From positions 186,001 through 250,000 of the forward strand of contig RPFO01001901.1 in assembly GCA_009746045.1 (NCBI GenBank): a stretch of DNA of 64,000 bases, in the 5' to 3' direction. A program made the position numbers and the translations under genes. Of this stretch, positions 31,362 to 41,968 are shown piece by piece. The notes beneath the pieces are model-generated. The model was not told where the DNA came from and searched no databases. It saw nothing but the letters and a program-made list of their open reading frames with translations. The stretch is from Mesostigma viride. Taxonomy: Eukaryota > Streptophyta > Mesostigmatophyceae > Mesostigmatales > Mesostigmataceae. The stretch's first letter is position 1; the number at the start of each line of letters is the position of its first letter.

Positions 31362-32595
31362 GTGGCGACGGGCGACAATTAAGGACAAGGAGACACAGTG
31401 GCCACATCGGCGAGTCGATGGACGCATCGGCGAGTCATTTGATGGACAACATGGTTTCCGGCATTAACAAGGCGTCCGACCTCTCTTCGCAGTCCGCGGT
31501 GGAGGTCGAGCAGCGGGTTTTCTCCCAGCTGCAGGCGCTGCGTTTAGGTTTGGAGAAACAGATGGTTGCACAGGCAGAGTTTTTTTTTTTAGGTGCGGTT
31601 GTCCACCACGATGGAAGCGGTACTCCAGCAGGTGATGGAGCGGATGTTGACTCCCAAAGCGGCGGCGGGACCTGGGGCTTCTGCACCTTCCAGTGCAGGA
31701 CCCAATCAGGTCGCGCCTTAAGGGCCGGGCGGGGCAGTCACCAGCGTGACGTTACCGGTGGGTACTGTGACCGTTGCGGGTGGTAATTCCGGGGTTGTGG
31801 GGCGGTCAGGTTCCCGAATGACGGGGGTTTCCAGTGCCCGTCCAGGGGTCGCACCGGGGCCGTCAGGTCCCCTCGTGGCGGGGCTTTCCAGCTCCTCACA
31901 CCGACCTTTGGCTCATGTCCAGGTTCCCCCTCAGGGGTCTGGGTGGACCTCCCTATTGCCGCGTGTGGCGATAGTACGGGCGTGTGATTGGTCATGGTCA
32001 CATGACAGTTTACATTGTGTTCTTCACCCCATTGTCTTATCGGGTGGGAGCCTTTGGCACCTTGCTTGCCATTGGTAGATTGTTCTATTTGGGACGTCGT
32101 TGAGTTGGTGACATTTTGTGACATTTGGCGACACTCGGTGATCTTTGGCGACTCTTGGCTACTTTATTGTAGCATGGCCTTTATTGGCTCTTGTGATGAG
32201 AATTTGGAGGTTGAGCCACCTGCGTGTGATGTATCACCTCATGCAGTTACAGTGGTGGTCGTGTCGATGCCTGTATTGACTATCCTCACTTTGGATGTGT
32301 TACGATTCACGTATGTCCGTGGCTAAACTTGTGGTGATCGTGGAGACCTTGGCTCACTGCCCTGTGTCTTGGCCCCTCGCTTCTGTCCTTTGGGCATGCA
32401 TCCTTCTTCTGCGTGCCGCGCGGCCAATGGACGGGATCTGAGTTGGGCTTGCCCGATGGACCAGCTTAGTCGTGCAAGCTGGTCCCTGCCCCATCGGGAC
32501 CATAGGTCACTCGTGGGTTGCACCATGCGTATACGGAGTCTAGCATGTTCTGGGCGTGGTTGTCGTTGGGCTAGCGGGGTAGCCGACCTCTCCCC
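31362..32595. other. 3' part of element C internal region
   Basis: A weak ORF (31418-31786) starts with a helical segment (VEVEQRVFSQLQALRLGLEKQMV) that could be a gag remnant, but a T10 run at 31579-31588 and lack of motifs prevent a call. Around 32335-32520 the sequence GTGATCGTGGAGACCTTGG ... ACTGCCCTG matches a block at 44575-44750, so a second relic of this family lies there. Confidence 0.45.
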
Positions 32596-32611
32596 AGAGA
32601 GGGGGGAGGAG
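32596..32611 (+). promoter_or_regulatory. Polypurine tract of element C
   Basis: AGAGAGGGGGGAGGAG directly precedes the right LTR start TGTTGCG, the expected place for the plus-strand primer of reverse transcription. Confidence 0.65.
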
Positions 32612-33307
32612 TGTTGCGTCCAAGCCTATTTAATTAGGTTCCTTTAGTGGACAGTTCGGCGCAACAATGTTTAATAGCCGTAGTCTCATTGTTCGGCTAT
32701 TTAGGCATATTCGTACAGCCGGTTCATACGGCGTTGTACTTGCTATTCAGTGGTTTTGTAGTACTTTCGGTACTTTGGTTTATCTGTAGGTGCGCAGCAT
32801 GTCAATGTGCGTGGACCTAGTGTAAGTCGTTTTGGGTCGTACGGATAATTCGTGTGAACCGTAGCGCCCTAGAGATCTCGGTTGACCATGCGTCCAAGCA
32901 GTGCTGCTTGGCACTGCTTGGCAACGCCGTGAGCCGCCAAGGTTAATAGTGTGTGGGAACGTTCACCATATTTGTCACCCCCGGAATGAATGAAATGAAT
33001 TGAGTTAATCTCTTTCTCTTTCCGGCTGGGTCACGCCCGCGGGTTTAGGAAATGCATGGTCCTGAATTCCTGTCGTAAATGCTACATGTACCTCGGGAGG
33101 CATTTCGCCCAGCTTCCCACGAGGTTGCAACACCTCGGGCTTGAACCGGCCAGGGTCAACTGCGCCAGGTTAATTATGGTAGATTAATTATCGTCCATAC
33201 TAGTCATGGTGTGGATTGCGTAGAGTTGTAGCGACCACTGTTCATAATGGTCTATTATGACTCAGGTGTAGATCTTTCGCAGCCGGCAGTCAGCCGGGAT
33301 GTAAAAC
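32612..33307 (+). repeat. Right LTR of element C
   Basis: Begins TGTTGCGTCC after the polypurine tract and matches the left LTR from 32631 on, ending GATGTAAAAC. Confidence 0.85.
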
Positions 33308-33316
33308 ACCGCTCCC

Positions 33317-34417
33317 TCACTTGTTGTTGTTGGACGGGCCGCCCTGCCCCTTCTTGCCGGGACCCTGCTCCAGCTTGTGCTGCAGCTTCCCCATGCTCAT
33401 CGCCGCCCGCACCGCCGGAGACGCCAGCATTGCTCCACCCTCCTGGAATGGCAGCATTGCCGACGGAGTCCCCTTCTACCCCGTCGACCCCACATCCACC
33501 AGCTGGCATGCCGTGATCAGCTTTGCCAGGTACTCGGCTGCTGCCAGCTCCAGAATTACTTCGGAGCATGGCGTGGCCCAGTAGCCAAATTCTGTCACCA
33601 TCGTGTCCAGAATTCCTGCCCTCTGCAGGAGCAGCATCCGCCTCTCCCCGCTGGCTGAGCTGCCGTGCATCGTTAGCATCAACGATGCACGGATGGACTT
33701 CCCCCCCACGCTCTCTGCGTAGTCCAGCATCCCAGGCAGCACCGCCTCCAGCATGTTGCTCACCAGGACCTGCACTGCATGCCCGCTCAGCGCCACCCCC
33801 TTCGTGCGCGCCAGCCTGCCAGCAGTCGTCGCTGCGGCTGGGCTTGCAGCTGCTGGAGTCTTTAATTGCCTGGTCCAGCAGCTTCGACATGGCCGATATC
33901 AGGTCGCCAATATCTCCGCCAGTGCGGGCGTTGCCCGGCCGGGATGGAAGCCCTCCAGCTGGCGTTGCATAGCCCGTCTCGGTCCCCAGCAGCCGACCTA
34001 TGTTTCGGTCCAGGTCCGCCACAGCCTGGTCGATCGCCCCAGGAGCGCCATCGTCCTCCCCAGCGCCCGCTCCACCATGCCCCGCCCCTCCGCTTCCACC
34101 TGCCGAAGGGGGAACACCCCCAGTTCCCACCGCACCTGCTGACACTGGTGGATCTGGCTCTGCAATAGCCTCCCCCAGTTGCGCTGCTAGCACATCGGCC
34201 AGGGCCTCCTCCCCATCCCAGTCGCTGACAAACCCCCTTTCCTCCATGACGTTCTTGGCACGCCCCGGAGTGAGCTTCTGGATCCGCTCTAGCCAGTGCC
34301 CCTCCCCTATACGATCTTTTGGACCGCAGTGGCGGCCTCCTTTGGGGTGCATCCCTCCTTGGCTGCTTGCTTGAGTTTCGCTAGGAAATTCCGGTCTGGG
34401 GCTGTCACTGTGGTCAT
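33317..34417 (-). pseudogene. Broken ORF, possibly gag-like, function unknown
   Basis: Read on the minus strand, an ATG at 34415-34417 opens a protein-like frame (FLAKLKQAAKEG). It is interrupted near 34315, resumes in another frame (WLERIQKLTPGRAKNVMEER) with a glycine/alanine-rich linker, and shifts again near 33800-33830. It then reads a helix-rich stretch (VLVSNMLEAVLPGMLDYAES, 33476-33796). An in-frame TAG at about 33476 is followed by more open frame to TGA at 33317-33319, with a lysine/asparagine tail. Three or more lesions make it non-functional as written. Its position a little downstream of another gag-like ORF and an AGTTA-type LTR suggests structural protein of a retroelement; no motif proves it. 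Confidence 0.45.
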
Positions 34418-34619
34418 GGTGGGTTATACTGCTTGATGTGTTATCTTGCGTTTTGTTTTTTGTGATGTGGTCACGTGAGGTTCTCAGGCAAAAGAAACAA
34501 CCTGCTTCCCTAGAATGGAAGCCCACCTTTTATAGCAACCACCTGTCCAGCCAACCCCTACCTGGGTGGCTGGGGTACGGGTGCCAGCACAATTTTTTTT
34601 TTTCTAAAATTCTTCCTCA

Positions 34620-35240
34620 CGTCCGTCTAAAAACCGAGCAAAACTGCGGTTTTTATGCTACTTGGCGTCACCCAGGGTGCCCTGCAGGCATCCAAAAAAC
34701 GTGCAACTTCGCCCATGTTTGTTTTGCAGCATGGCAAGGGCAGCTGCCAAGTTTGGCTGCAATCTGAGCCCATTTGCATGGTCTAGGGTGCCTAAATGGG
34801 CTAAAACCGAGCAAAAATGCGTCTTTTATGCTACTTGACGTCACCCAGGGTGCCCTGCAGGCATCCAAAAAATGTGCAACTTTGCACATTTCTTTTTTCA
34901 GCATGGCAAGGGCAGCTGCCAAGTTTGGCTCCAATCTGAGCTCATTTGCATGGTCTAGGGTGCCTAAACGGCCGGCTAAAATCGTGCCACATCGCGGTTT
35001 TTATGCTATTTGACGTCACCCAGGGTGCCCTGCAGGTATCCAAAAAATGTGCAACTTTGCACACGTGCTTTTTGCAGCATGGCAAGGGCAGCTGCCAAGT
35101 TTGGCTGCAATCTGAGCTTATTTGCATGGTCTAGGGTGCCTAAACGGGCTAAAATCGTGCCACATCGCGGTTTTTATGCTACTTGACGTCACCGTTGGGG
35201 CCCCTGCAGGTATCCAAAAAATGTGCAACTTTGCAATCCC
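34620..35240. repeat. Tandem repeat, period about 172 bp, 3.5 units
   Basis: Units begin near 34628, 34803, 34978 and 35153. Each contains TTTTATGCTACTTGACGTCACC, CAGGGTGCCCTGCAGG, TCCAAAAAATGTGCAACTTTGC and GGCAAGGGCAGCTGCCAAGT. The last unit is cut at about 35240. CAGGGTGCCCTG and GGCAGCTGCC are short palindromes within the unit. Confidence 0.85.
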
Positions 35241-35280
35241 TCTTGGGGCACTAGATAGACCTTAACCACTACATATGGGC

Positions 35281-36409
35281 CTATGTATGAGCAAAACTGC
35301 AGTCAGGAAAAATTGACATGTCATATTTGGCACAAAATGCCCTGAAAAGCACCTTCACGTCAATTTCGTCGGGGGGGGGGGTAAGGTTTTTTGGTCCAAA
35401 TACATTTCTCGAGGCATCCTGCACCAAGTATGAGTCAGACAAGCAAAAATATTCAGTTTTTAAAATTTTACCAAAAATGTGGTAATTTACCAAACCTACG
35501 GGTGTTTGGGGCTGATAGTCAGCGTTTTGAAGAAGGTCGCGTAACCGTTGAGTTGCCTCACGGTACGCGGCCGCCATCGCCTGGTGGGTAGCCAGGCGAC
35601 GGGCAGCCTCCTCCTCATATTCTTGCCGCTTGGCAGCGAGCCGGAAGGCCGTCTCGCGACGGACCTCCCGGTCGCGCTGCCGCGCGCGACGTTCCTCGTT
35701 GGCCACCAGCGCGGCCTGCTCCACAGCCAGCCTGGAGCGCTGGGGTGAGGGTTATCTCTTGCTCCCCGTCGGGGAGGCTGGCGGTGTCCGAGACCTCATC
35801 GTCGGACATGGGTTGTCCTCCGATGGGATCAACGGGCCTGCGCAGCACCCGAGTGAGCTTTACGCTCTCCATATCCTTCTTCTTTCGAAGAAGGCTGGAG
35901 GGCCGCCAGAGCTGAAGCTCAATAAAATTGTGTCCCTGGGCGAAGGGGACATTAAGATCGGACGTGGCGGGACGAAAAGTGATCGTCCCGTCCGGCGCCA
36001 CGGACGCCGTCTGTCGGGGCATGAGCTCCCGAATGGTCGGCGGCCGTGGGCCGGACTGTGGGGCCTCGGGGGGGTTGACCGCCGAGGGCCTATCCACAGC
36101 CATGGCTGCTCCAGCCGTGGTTGCGGCTGTCGCAGCCGCCGGAGTCGAGGGTAAGTCGGTTCCCCGGGGGGGAGCCGTCTCGTCCTCCGGCTTCTCAGTG
36201 GAGGGGGGTAGGTCGGTCTCCCTTTCGGCAGGCTGCCGTCCCCTCCGCCTGGCAGACATTGTTGTTCTTCTTGTTTTCCTTCTTTTTCTTAGAAATAGTC
36301 GCATCCCCAGCCGGCTTCTTGTTGTTGTTCTGGGGCAGACGCCTATCCTGCCCATCATCCTCATCGTTAAAGTCCAACTTCTTCGCAACGTTCTTGTTGA
36401 TCTAGCCAT
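35281..36409 (-). pseudogene. Gag-like ORF downstream of LTR D (frameshifted)
   Basis: On the minus strand, a lysine/asparagine-rich, acidic start (36195-36409, in two frames) leads to a proline-rich segment. Then comes a plausible globular part (TIRELMPRQTASVAPDGTITF, SLLRKKKDMESVKLTRVL). Near 35740 the frame changes into a strongly helical, glutamate/arginine-rich coiled coil (NEERRARQRDREVRRETAFR...), ending at TGA 35281. At least two frame changes. It starts about 20 bases inside the LTR-like unit at 36429-36919, the normal place for gag. No zinc knuckle is seen, so the gag label rests on position and composition. Confidence 0.45.
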
Positions 36410-36428
36410 TGGTAGCGGATAAAATTCA

Positions 36429-36919
36429 AGTTAGGAAATGGGAATGAACGACGTAGTATAATGCTTGAGAGCACTGAGAGCTGTGAGCAATGAATTGCTT
36501 GGTTTATTAGAAAATAGGTTTACCCTTTATCAAGGTTGCTCTCACTGGCCCCGCCGCCAGTGACCGTTGGGTGCAGACCGTTGGCCCGAGGCCGCACGAT
36601 GCATGACAGGTCGCAGTCTAGTCACTGCATCGTGTGATCACAGATCAATGCACGCTGCAGTACGGTCCCTATCTAGGATACTCTAGTACCGTCCAATGAC
36701 AGGACACTACGTATACTGGGTGCTGACATCTGTCACGTACCCCAGTCCCCAAAGTACCTATCTAGGGAAACGTATGCGACTCGACTAGCATTCCTATCTA
36801 TCTGCATAGCCCACGTGGTATTTATATTCACATACCAACGTAGGTTTACAAGGCTTATTCATACGTTGTATTCACAATGCCTTTGAGACTTAGTCTGCAG
36901 CAAAGCATGGAGACTAACT
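36429..36919 (-). repeat. LTR-like unit, family D
   Basis: Reading the minus strand it begins AGTTAGTCTCCATGC and ends CATTTCCTAACT, the AGTTA/TAACT pattern of the other LTRs. Its first 118 bases on that strand equal 1-118 of the window. If both belong to one element, that element extends leftward past the window start and has been filled by elements A and C. Target duplication cannot be checked. Confidence 0.55.
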
Positions 36920-37364
36920 AGATCATGTCCGCAGTTTGTGGTGCCGCCCTGGAGGCGATAGGACTTTGAGCCTATCAGACCACTCACACAATGTACCATG
37001 ATGTGGACAATAGATTACAGGCTGCAAAGTCGTTACTATCTAGTGTTCTTTCCGTGGTTGTAGAGACGCTAAGCTGCAGTGCCGTCAGATGTAAATCAAC
37101 GGTGCATAATGCATTAGCCGCCACTACTTTGTGTGCCTGGAGTTGTTTGCTTGCTAGCCGTGTGTGGCCCCGACCCAGTGTTGGTCGTGTGACCCTGCCC
37201 AGTGTTGGCATCGTCATTTGCCCTGGCCCAGTGTTGGCTATGGTAGACTGCGCCCGGTGTTGGCCGCACCGTGTTTTTCCACTCTCAGTAAACGTATTTT
37301 AATACAAGAAGTCTTTTCCATACACTTGTGCAATATCTGGGTCATAACAGGCAAAAGATCTTTC
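36920..37364. other. Region without a recognisable gene
   Basis: Contains several copies of CCAGTGTTGG (37175-37262: CCCAGTGTTGGTCGTG, CCCAGTGTTGGCATCG, CCCAGTGTTGGCTATG, CCGGTGTTGG), a short degenerate tandem motif. Otherwise no signal. Confidence 0.4.
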
Positions 37365-37680
37365 CTCCGAGCCCCGGTTTCTGACACCTACACACACAGA
37401 TCTCGAATGATTTATCTAGTACCAAATCCGAAAGGCTTGCATCACTCCCCGGAAAGGAGAGCTTTTGCGGATGACTGTAGGTGTAAGTTGGCGATGCCCT
37501 AGGATCCGGAGACGTCCGTCCTATACTCAGCGAAAGTTGGTGCGAGAGGTCCCCAGTTCGATTCCGGTCGGATTCATTTGCAGATCGCGTTTTCCGCGTT
37601 TTCCGCGAACCGGCACTGAACACAAATGGTTTTCACCTTTACGGCGTGCCAAATCAGAATAGTAGTAGTCTAGTACTAGG
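37365..37680 (+). repeat. SINE-like repeat with tRNA-type B box
   Basis: About 250 bases match the inverted copy at 55895-56155, and a part matches 4596-4700. A B-box-like AGTTCGATTCC lies at 37556-37566 on the plus strand, preceded by a GGTGCGAGAGGTC segment as in a tRNA. A plausible A-box region (AGTTGGCGATGCC) is about 70 bases upstream. Transcription by RNA polymerase III is inferred. No LINE-type tail was identified. Confidence 0.6.
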
Positions 37681-38250
37681 GAGGCTTGTGGCGGAACGCC
37701 GGCCGGAAGACCGGCTGACACCGCCAATTGTGGCGTAACCTGTACTATAGAGTGAACTTCAGGCACGGCCACCCTGTGGCGAAACGAAACTACAAAGTAG
37801 AACAGCACGGCCAAATTGTGGCTTCTTGGGAGCCCTGTCAAAGTGGGTGGCACCGCCACATTTTGCCAAAAAAAGTGCCACACTGCCACATTTGGCGGCA
37901 TATCGCCACTAATCGAAACACTGTCCTGGTCTCCTGGAGGTCATTGGGCCCCGGAATAAGAAATCCCGCTCTCCAGCGACTGTCCGGCGTTTTTCGGATC
38001 TATCTATGCGGTTTTTCAGGTCCGGCCCGATCTATGCGGTTTTTCGGATCCATCTATGCGGTTTTCGGGTGTACCTGTCAGTCGGGCCGTTCGATTCACA
38101 CATCTGACGGTCGTAAATCAACAAGTCTGCAATCGGTGGGAGAGAGGGTGCATTCTTTTTTTTTTAGCTTTTTACAGATCTGTAAAGTTAGGGCCCGAAA
38201 AATACAGATGGCTAGGCGTATATACAGATCTGTTTTTTAATTACAGATCT
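37681..38250. other. Region with short GCGGTTTTTCGG repeats
   Basis: At 37998-38070 three copies of ATCTATGCGGTTTTTCGG-type sequence lie in tandem. At 38165-38250 ACAGATCTGT(A) occurs repeatedly, just left of the inverted repeat at 38251. At 37945-37970 a copy of ATTGGGCCCCGGAATAAGAA also occurs at 41655 and 53450. No gene recognised. Confidence 0.5.
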
Positions 38251-39684
38251 GTATGTAAACTCCGACGTAATGTCCTTACGTCTTCGGGGGTCGAGGTGGG
38301 CCATGCATGCGGGCGGTGCGGCTAGTGGTACAAATACCTGTAAATTAGCTAAAATTTAGTCAGCCGTGGTCAAGTAAGCTAATGGAATTTGAAGGCACGG
38401 TAAAACCAGTACTGAAAAGCTATCAGCCCAGTTCTCTCGCGTGTAGATTGTTTGCTTTCTCGACATTTTGTTCGGACGCGTAGTGCATTATCACGGGAAG
38501 CATAACGATTGGTAGCCAACGATGTCGACGTACGTGACGCCTCTGCTCTATGACGGGAAGGCATCTGGCGTTGCTGCAACTGGAATCAGGCCAGTGCCAT
38601 GTTCGGCACCGTGCACGCGGAAATAAGGCGCCGTCACGTTAGATAGCACTGCTGAGGACGAGCTGCGCCTGCCTGCCCATATTTACCGAGTTTGTCTCGC
38701 ATCGTACTGCATTATTGCTGGCCAGACTTTGCTGCCTTAATGCCCGACAGACTGGTTCACGAACCGTTTTAATTTGCTGCGTGCGTGGCTCCTGCCCTTC
38801 CATGGCAATGTTTGCAATTTCGCACGTTTTCGTTGTGATTGTTGGCACATACATACTACATAGCCATGCACATGACATACTGCATGAAGGTCGCAAAGTT
38901 AGTTATAGTTTCTGTTTGTAAATCCTGAGTTCTTGCTTCACACACGGTTCCTTGAAATGAAGGCCCTGGCCGAAGCTCGTTGCTTGCCAAAGCCTTCTTG
39001 TGTCGAAGAGCAGCGGTTCTCAGTGGGCACATGAAATTAGAGACGTAGCCAGGCATTGTAAGATTTCCAACCACACGGTTGTCCTGTAACCATGCAATTC
39101 ATTCCATTTGCGTTATGAATCTGGCAGCTTGTGAGCCTGCAACCATTAACCCAGTTTGGCACATGTTACAAGAAGTAGGCTCCTTGAATTTAGGCTGCTT
39201 TCTCGCTTATTTTTGCTGATGCTATAGGCAACATTGGACTTTACACTAACTTGAGTCCCACCCGCATCCAACCCCCTAATAATCCATCCACTCCGTCCCT
39301 ACCCACCCAATTATACCACCGTCTTCCCGCCCACTCTTGAACTAATCAGCCCAACGCCCCAGCCCAAGACACACAGGCAAATGCCCATGTAGCCACCCAT
39401 ATGCGCGCGTGCCTAGAGACACTCAACTAGCTAGCTATGCTGCATATACTAAACGTGCCATGGGAGCATAATAGGTGCATGGGCGCAGGTGCACATGCAG
39501 GCCCGCAGGCATGCACACAAGCAGGCAGGCAGGCACGCAGGTTGACAGATGGGTGGGCAGATAGGCGGGTGGCAGACTTGCAGGCGGGCAGGCGGGAGGA
39601 TATATCGATGGGCAGAACGTTGGGTGGACAGGCGAGTAAGAAAGTCGTTGGGTCCAAGCAACCCGTTTATTGGTGATGGATTGA

Positions 39685-40215
39685 TGTGTGTGGCGTATGT
39701 GTGCAAGTCTGCCTGTGTTTGTGTGCGTTTGTATGCATGTGCACGTGTGTTCGTGGGTGTGTGCACATGTGTGTGCATGTGTTAGCGTGCATGTGCGCAC
39801 GTGGGTGTGTGCATGTGTGTGATCGCGTGATATTGTGTGCATACATGTGTATGTCACAGTGTGCATGTGTGTATGTGTGCAGTGCGTGTGTGCGTGTGTG
39901 CGTGTGTGCGTGACGTGTGCGTGTGTGCGTGTGTGCGTGTGTGCGTGTGTGCGTGTGTGCGTGTGTGCGTGTGTGCGTGACGTGTGCGTGTGTGCGTGTG
40001 TGCGTGACGTGTGCGTGTGTGCGTGTGTGCGTGTGTGCGTGTGTGCGTGTGTGCGTGTGTGCGTGTGTGCATGTGTGCATGAGTGCATGTGTGCGTGTGT
40101 GCATGTGTGTATGTGTGCATGTGCGCGTGCGTGCATGTGTGTATGTGTGCATGTGTGCATGTGTGTATGTGTGCATGTGTGTATGCGTGCGTGTGTGCAT
40201 GTGTGTGTGAACATT
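39685..40215. repeat. GTGTGC/GTGTGT satellite
   Basis: About 530 bases of GTGTGTGC-type repeats with periodic CGTGACGTG interruptions, for example near 39910, 39980 and 40006. All six frames are open over long distances, giving long Val/Cys and His/Thr ORFs that are composition artefacts. Alternating purine-pyrimidine sequence of this kind can adopt Z-DNA (general knowledge). Confidence 0.9.
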
Positions 40216-41266
40216 TATGTGCATGTGTATGTATGTGGGCGCGTGTGTGTGCTGGGGGGTAGGATGGATAGGGAAAAGAAAGAGTGAAAAATGCAAGGTG
40301 TGGGGGAGTTAAATGTTTCACCTCGCGGCAAAAGTCGTTGTGCCTGCCGCGTGTATTGACAAGCAGCTGTGGGCACGGTTGCAGCAAGTGAGTACACGCC
40401 AAGGGCCTACACGGTTCATGCACTAGCACACAGCCAGTGGGACGAAACATCTGCACATATTCCTTGGGTTCATCAATTATGCACATTACCGGCTTGGGTT
40501 CATCAACTGAATTCTGCACCTTACACTTGCATGGCTCATGGTTTCAATCGCTGCTCAATTGACGGAAAATGAACAGGCCATCAACATTCAGATATGTTAA
40601 TCCTGAAAAGTGACCTTCCACACCAGGATAATGAAGGTCGATGCGCCTGCTTTGACGCATGAGCCTAATCCACGTGCTCTCGGAGGTCTCCACCTCGGCA
40701 GGAGCACCTGCAGGCGTCGTGGCTCGCTTACCTCAAGCAATATGCGCGTGCTGAAAGCTACCGGGGTCTAGGCAGAGTTACATTATCTGCCCGAACAAAG
40801 CAGAATTTAAAGCTTTCTCGGCAACGAAGCTCTGAGCAGCGCTATATTGTCGTGGCCGGACTTCATTGTCGCCATTAACATGTCAAAAGCTGTTTGATTC
40901 ATCCAAGGAAAATGCGTGCATGGTAGACAGATCATAAGATGCCCGGGCGTATAGACATGACAAGCAACTGCTTAGATGACGCTCCTCGCGTTTTCCCTCG
41001 ACTCAGTTCGTTAAGGCGCCTAATCCAATGTAGCGAATGCATCTGGGTGTGACCAGAATACAGAGCCTAGTGCACGCGGCAATATTGTTTGGTCTGTCGC
41101 ACAAATGCTGTTGTGTTTGCAATTATTCTGCTCGCTCAGATGCAGGATCAACTTCGGCTTGATTTCTTGATTACCCTCGTGTGCAGGTCATACGGCTGAC
41201 ATTCCTCTAGGCTTTCGTAGCCATGGCTGAATTTTGCTTCCAGGTACAGTACTGAACACGGCCTGC
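40216..41266. other. Region without a recognisable gene
   Basis: No coding motif, repeat or RNA gene recognised. A short direct repeat (TTGGGTTCATCAA, near 40464 and 40496) is the only local structure seen. Confidence 0.35.
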
Positions 41267-41639
41267 ACCTCGACCCCCGAAGACGTAAAGGCATTACGTC
41301 GGAGTTTACGTACATATCCAACTAGGCCGGTATATTTCCAGGTAAATAGGTGTACGTTTATTCCAAATATAGCCAGTAGTTAATCCCTGCTAAGCCTAGG
41401 GTATCAAGATGTCAGTGGATCCAACTAGGTATATTAAAAACCATCGGGCCTCGCCAGGAAAAATTTTTCCAGCAGGAACAAGGCAGGAATGCGAAAATCC
41501 CGGGCGGGAACCAGAATGGACCGGTTACAGGAGGGTATCAGGTACTTGATTCTATTTGTAACCACCGTCGGCGCGGGACAGCCCGCGAAATTTTCCCAAC
41601 CCGGCCAGTTTGCCCGTGAGTTTTGCCCGTGTGGACCCG

Positions 41640-41835
41640 GCCTGGGATTTCTTATTCCGGGGCCCAATGGCCGGCGCCGCGCCAGACTCGCCCGCCTTTG
41701 GGCTTTGGGCGTCTTGGAATTTGGCTTTGGGCGTCTTGGAAGTTGGCTTTGGGCGTTTGCTCTTTTGGCAGATTTCTACACTACAGTGGTACTACGTAAA
41801 AAAGCACAGACTGGTGCAGCGTAACATCCATACAA
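41640..41835. repeat. Dispersed repeat, inverted partner at 53290-53475
   Basis: Contains GGCTTTGGGCGTCTTGGAA in tandem and ends with AAAAAAGCACAGACTGGTGC. The reverse complement of nearly the whole block lies at 53290-53475. Both end in the GGGCCCCGGAATAAGAAATCCC motif, which also occurs singly near 37945. Family unknown. Confidence 0.75.
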
Positions 41836-41968
41836 CGTAAAATTACCGCAGCACAGGCATGAGGCCGGCAGCAATAAACTGGCAGCCAGCAATAACCGGA
41901 CAATGGCCGCCGCAAGATAGTCGTCGGTTGCTGGTATTTCACTTCTACACTTCACAGACTGCTTTTGA

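Larger units (their letters stand above)
25944..33307 (+). mobile_element. LTR retrotransposon C, largely non-coding
   Basis: Two direct repeats of at least 677 bp (25954-26630 and 32631-33307) flank about 6 kb. A TGG-initial sequence (TGGACTCGGAGGAATCC, 26631) directly after the left repeat looks like a tRNA primer-binding site. A polypurine tract (AGAGAGGGGGGAGGAG, 32596-32611) precedes the right one, which begins TGTTGCG. The first 10-19 bases of the two LTRs differ. A 5-bp duplication ACACC (25939-25943; 33306-33310) is possible but overlaps the LTR end. No gag or pol could be recognised inside, so it is probably a non-autonomous large derivative. Confidence 0.75.
38251..41313. mobile_element. 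Possible TIR element of 3 kb, non-coding
   Basis: Inverted repeats of about 46 bp (GTATGTAAACTCCGACGTAA... at 38251-38297; its near-perfect reverse complement at 41267-41313) bracket the region. No target duplication could be fixed. Between them are anonymous sequence and a large GT satellite but no transposase. It may be a non-autonomous DNA transposon, or a chance pairing of two copies of a smaller repeat. Confidence 0.4.

Noticed and set aside
39435-40519. Long ORFs rich in Val/Cys or His/Thr on both strands
   Set aside because: Translations of the GTGTGC satellite, open in all frames because of composition.
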